A stretch of DNA of 64,000 bases from an uncultured bacterium (GTDB taxonomy: Bacteria > Spirochaetota > UBA4802 > UB4802): the NCBI GenBank assembly GCA_937920495.1, contig CALEUQ010000011.1:103742-167741 (forward strand), in the 5' to 3' direction. Positions 61,095 through 64,000 of this stretch are shown piece by piece. The notes under the pieces were generated by a model, which was given only the letters and a program-made list of their open reading frames with translations, had not been told where the DNA came from and searched no databases. Every line of letters starts with the position of its first letter. Position 1 is the stretch's first letter. Position numbers and translations under genes: made by a program.

Positions 61095-62987
61095 AAATAA
61101 TGTTTTGAATGATACGGGATTGCTGTACGATAGCCCCATTGCAGCATATACAAATTTCTGGTCGGCTTCATCCTGAAAGCTTACAAGCTCTATGCTGTCA
61201 CTGTACTGCGATTTTAGCCACTGAATGCAATGCCGTGCAAAGCCCTTCTGTACCACAATTGGCACAGGATATGCCGCATCGCTTTGTGATATAATGGCAT
61301 AGTTGTGTGGCGAAAGTAGCAGTATGGGATTGACACACTGATAATGCTGCTGTGCGTATGTAAACTTTTCCAATGATTCAAATAGCTGAAATACACGTAT
61401 GGGCAACCTGTCAAAAGTATCGGCAAAGTGCATCATCCGGTAATAAAAGGTGTTGCTGGTTGCTGCAAGAAGGGTACGTGCAATAGCGCTGTCATCCAGT
61501 ATATCGTTGTATATGCACACAACAGAATAGAGCATGGTAGTGTAGTGTAATTTTTGTAACAGTGTGGACAGCGCGGTGTATATTTCACGGTTACTATCGC
61601 ACATAAAATAAAAAATGAAATGGTTGGTGTGCATAGCATCATATACCTGTGCAGGTATGGTGTTATGCTGTGTAAGGTTAATGAAGGCGCTGTGTGTAAG
61701 CGTGCCGGTTTGATTCATTATGAAAGACGGAATGTAGGGTGGGTAAAACACAAAGCCGGTAGTATCTTCAAAATACTGTGTGATAGCTGTCAGGTCGTTT
61801 TGGGTAAAGTTGAAGCCTTCAATAAGATAGTATGGTGGACTATCCATAAATGTGGCGTTGTGCTGAATTGCTTCATCATACAGAGATGTGCCGGGCAACA
61901 CCATTAATGGGTACAGTTCAATTTCATTGCCAAGCCCGCAGTCTAAAAGAGTGTCGATTGTCTTCATAAATGATTCAGGTGTATCACCTGGTAGTCCGGG
62001 TATAATACCTACCTGCAGTGTGAATCCTGCATCTTTAAGGCGTACAATGCCTTCAAGCTCTTTGCGTGCATTGGTTTTACGGCCAACATGATGCAGGCAT
62101 TCCTGGTGTAATGTCTGCAGGCCTACCTCAAGGCTGTGAAAACCAGCTTTTTTTAAAAGCTCAATAGTTGCAGGTGTCACACGGTCGGCACGTATTTCTG
62201 TATGTAGCGGTATGGTATTGTGTGACTGTATCAGAGCGTTACAGTAATTGCTAAAATATTTTGACTGATTAAACGTTGGTGCAAGTAAGTATATCTCCTG
62301 TATGTTTTCTTTTTTTGCTTTTTGTAGTATGTGTGCGATAGTATCCGGGGAAAGTGCTCTTACCGTACTGGTATTTTTTGAGTACAGGCAATAGTTGCAT
62401 GTAAATGGGCATCCTCGAATTACTTCAACACTGAGACTGCCGTCAAACATTGGTGAAAGATACCCCTGTGTGTAGGGTTCAACCATTTTGTGTAAGGGGA
62501 TGGCACTGTGTGGAGGCTGTATGAACACGCTATTGCCATGTATGGTACGTATGTAGTGAGTGTGCGTGTTGTGTATATACTGTTCAAAGAAAAACTCACC
62601 TTCACCAATAATAAATATATCAACTTCAGGATGATGGTGTGCAAGTATATGAGCCTGAAGCTGTATTTCAGCACCACCAAAAAAAATGGTAACATGTGGG
62701 GCTCTGGCCTTAATTTTTTGGGCTATTGCAAGCGAGCGCTGTACATTCCACAGATAACAGGTGAAGGCTACATGCGTTGGCTGCAGGGAGAGTATGTGTT
62801 CAACTATTACGGGGTCAGAGCCAAAGTTTTGTATAACAGGCGGTAATTGGACAACAGTAAGCTTTGATGGGTAGTGTGTAAGGCAAAATGCCTGTAAGGT
62901 AGATGGGGCATTTGCTATGTTGCCGGCAATGTAGCTGTAACCGTGATCAAGCAATGGAAGTTGTACGCATACGATATTCATAGCCAT
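61089..62987 (-). CDS. B12-binding/radical SAM protein, 632 aa
   Basis: An N-terminal cobalamin-binding-like Rossmann domain (residues ~1-135: NIVCVQLPLLDHGYSYIAGN, FFGGAEIQLQAHILAHHHPE) precedes a radical SAM barrel with the cluster motif RGCPFTCNYCLYS (CxxxCxxC). Family members modify tRNA, lipids or small molecules. The region GIIPGLPGDTPESFMKTIDT is typical of the B12-dependent radical SAM group. The C-terminal ~220 residues are unusual and unassigned. The product may start at the second ATG (62981). The upstream 690-base gap has no other gene. Its exact reaction is unknown; anaerobic use fits the oxygen-sensitive cluster. Confidence 0.85.
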   Translation of the reverse strand: MAMNIVCVQLPLLDHGYSYIAGNIANAPSTLQAFCLTHYPSKLTVVQLPPVIQNFGSDPVIVEHILSLQPTHVAFTCYLWNVQRSLAIAQKIKARAPHVTIFFGGAEIQLQAHILAHHHPEVDIFIIGEGEFFFEQYIHNTHTHYIRTIHGNSVFIQPPHSAIPLHKMVEPYTQGYLSPMFDGSLSVEVIRGCPFTCNYCLYSKNTSTVRALSPDTIAHILQKAKKENIQEIYLLAPTFNQSKYFSNYCNALIQSHNTIPLHTEIRADRVTPATIELLKKAGFHSLEVGLQTLHQECLHHVGRKTNARKELEGIVRLKDAGFTLQVGIIPGLPGDTPESFMKTIDTLLDCGLGNEIELYPLMVLPGTSLYDEAIQHNATFMDSPPYYLIEGFNFTQNDLTAITQYFEDTTGFVFYPPYIPSFIMNQTGTLTHSAFINLTQHNTIPAQVYDAMHTNHFIFYFMCDSNREIYTALSTLLQKLHYTTMLYSVVCIYNDILDDSAIARTLLAATSNTFYYRMMHFADTFDRLPIRVFQLFESLEKFTYAQQHYQCVNPILLLSPHNYAIISQSDAAYPVPIVVQKGFARHCIQWLKSQYSDSIELVSFQDEADQKFVYAAMGLSYSNPVSFKTLFL

Positions 62988-63678
62988 ACCATAGATACAG
63001 TAAAATATTCGTAGCCAGGATGCTTCTTTCTGGATTTTTGGGAAATAAGATTATCCATTAAAAAAAAGAATTTCATTTTTGCGCAAATTCCTAATACATT
63101 TAAAACTTTATCTTGAATAATAGTATTGCATAGAAAGATTGTTGTAATCAAAAACCTGCAAAGCGGGTACCATTACTATAGCACAATATGTGTATTCCTA
63201 AAAACAAAAAACTCCCACAGCGGATGACAGTATTGGTTAAATAATACAAATCACCTGAGATTTAAGGATGCATCAGTCAATCAAAGGTTTATAAAACAAT
63301 TCTTATCACATGCTGCTTCACATTGTAAGTGCACGCATACCTTAACACTACCCCTTTACCCACGGATAGCATCCTATTTTAGCGGCGGGCGTTCTCAAAT
63401 AACATCATTTATGGCTACCTGTGATGATATAAAAAAGCATGATTGCTGAGCGTGTCGAAGTACGCCGTACATCCCTGTACGGCACGTGTATAATACCTTT
63501 TCTAACTATTAATCTTTGCATTGGAATTAAAAGCATCTACATTGTTTTGTATTTTGTATTTTTTTCCCAAAATTACACAATGAGCCTGATTTTTTATTTG
63601 ACAACTCTTATATCCTACTCCATATAAAGTATTCTACTATGCTTCACCTACACATACATACTACTGTGGGAGGAAACC
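62988..63678. other. Intergenic region, 691 bases, with REP-like hairpin
   Basis: Divergent region between the radical SAM gene and the partial gene at the right edge. It contains the repeat-like hairpin at 63446-63483. No other structure or coding sequence is supported; a 62-codon frame at 63439-63627 overlaps the hairpin and looks like a chance frame. Confidence 0.55.
63446..63483. repeat. REP-like palindromic element
   Basis: CTGAGCGTGTCGAAGTACG is followed directly by the hairpin GCCGTACA (63464-63471), loop TCCC, TGTACGGC (63476-63483). The first block resembles the widespread short repeat CTGAGCGNNGTCGAAG seen in many bacterial genomes. The stem is perfect. G+C-rich within an A+T-rich gap. 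Confidence 0.6.
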
Positions 63679-64000
63679 ATGAACATTGAAACTACTACGT
63701 GTATTTCCGTGGAACATTTAGAACTGATGAAGTTTTATTCTAAGCACTACAATATCTCGCAACGCACATTTTTATCCGGACGTGTGAGCTTTGCTGCACA
63801 ATTGGAAAAGGAGGAGGTAAAATCATTCAAGCAGCTTTCCTATCGTAAAAAAGGAACACACTGGAAGCGCTTTCATCTGGTATTGTTTGAGGATGAGTAT
63901 GAGTTTTTTATGGATGTGAAGAAGCTGTGGAAGATGTCGCTTGCCAAGATTATTGCGTTTTGTTTGGATAATGTGCTGGATGAATTTTTAGCAGTGCTTG
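63679..64000 (+). CDS. Hypothetical protein, N-terminal 107 residues, cut by window edge
   Basis: An open frame from an ATG at 63679 (ribosome site GGGAGG seven bases upstream) runs to the window end. The product begins MNIETTTCISVEHLELMKFY and continues with basic and acidic helices (SYRKKGTHWKRFHLVLFEDE, then FFMDVKKLWKMSLAKIIAFC). I do not recognise it with confidence; the helix order and the wkmSlakiiaf segment remind me of Leptospira DUF1564 proteins, which would support a spirochaete origin, but this is a weak resemblance. The C terminus lies outside the window. Confidence 0.6.
   Translation, partial: MNIETTTCISVEHLELMKFYSKHYNISQRTFLSGRVSFAAQLEKEEVKSFKQLSYRKKGTHWKRFHLVLFEDEYEFFMDVKKLWKMSLAKIIAFCLDNVLDEFLAVL

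Noticed and set aside
63439..63627. A 62-codon frame in the gap near the right edge
   Set aside because: It starts inside the REP-like palindrome and has no ribosome site; composition is that of A+T-rich noncoding DNA.
1..64000. tRNA, rRNA or CRISPR array
   Set aside because: No conserved tRNA T-arm, rRNA core or regularly spaced direct repeats were seen on reading.
1..64000. Prophage or integrative island
   Set aside because: No integrase, transposase, phage structural gene or tRNA attachment site is visible; gene content is mostly housekeeping.

Overview
The window reads as a chromosomal segment of an A+T-rich, Gram-negative (diderm) bacterium with an anaerobic or facultative lifestyle. 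Diderm signs are a TolC–MFP–RND efflux operon, lipoproteins, a LysM/M23 envelope protein and a Tat-exported formate dehydrogenase. Anaerobic signs are the formate dehydrogenase with its maturation genes, a paired set of DUF2148 iron-sulfur proteins, a radical SAM/B12 protein and NikR. The mix (CarD, PIN-TRAM, HtrA, PfkA-like kinase, lipoproteins with relaxed lipoboxes, a CdaA-YbbR fusion) would fit a free-living member of the Spirochaetota, but that placement is inference and no rRNA or tRNA is present to test it. I see no prophage, CRISPR array, transposase or integrase gene.

Layout. 1-3.3 kb: start of a ribonucleotide reductase gene (cut by the window edge) and several small unknown genes, including a lipoprotein/J-domain pair. 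3.4-11.9 kb: housekeeping and envelope genes (HtrA protease, PBP1A, CarD, PIN-TRAM, a flavodoxin-like protein, an unknown NAD-binding protein, a sensor-like lipoprotein). 12-17 kb: a MITE-like repeat with a GC-rich hairpin, a membrane AraC regulator, a CoA-ligase alpha-type protein, PutP and a STAS protein. 17.2-22.1 kb: SAM-I riboswitch with terminator, metX-metW, uvrB, nadC. 22.1-29.1 kb (minus strand): two dehydrogenases, a GNAT enzyme, glpD with its own GntR/FadR-type regulator and palindromic operator, galK and an unknown gene. 29.3-32.6 kb: second MITE-like copy, M28 peptidase/flavin reductase/DUF6485 cluster, a degenerate LysM-M23 lipoprotein, NikR.

32.8-39.7 kb is the most unusual metabolic locus: a plus-strand operon with its own promoter/operator encoding an SCP2 domain protein, two paralogous DUF2148 Fe-S proteins, an AMP-forming acyl-CoA ligase, an acyl-CoA dehydrogenase, an SCPx-type thiolase and an SDR. 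Together they look like an activation, desaturation and thiolysis route for an unknown hydrophobic acid. 39.7-47.9 kb holds a GT2 membrane glycosyltransferase, a membrane protein, mobA-fdhE, a highly structured leader and a Cys-type formate dehydrogenase (alpha and beta only). 47.9-54.2 kb holds a GH1 glycosidase, a CdaA-YbbR fusion (c-di-AMP synthase) next to phosphofructokinase, a membrane protein and a PlsC-like acyltransferase. 54.3-61.1 kb is a TetR-controlled RND efflux operon ending in a PG0541-like small protein. 61-64 kb holds a B12/radical SAM protein, a 690-base gap with a REP-like hairpin, and the start of an unknown gene.

Across the whole window the octamer GCGATAGT (either strand) recurs at least 19 times, in coding sequence in several reading frames and in intergenic DNA. 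This looks like a DNA-level signal, not a protein-level one. Gene calls were made by reading start sites, Shine-Dalgarno sequences and motifs by eye; family assignments were not checked against any database.
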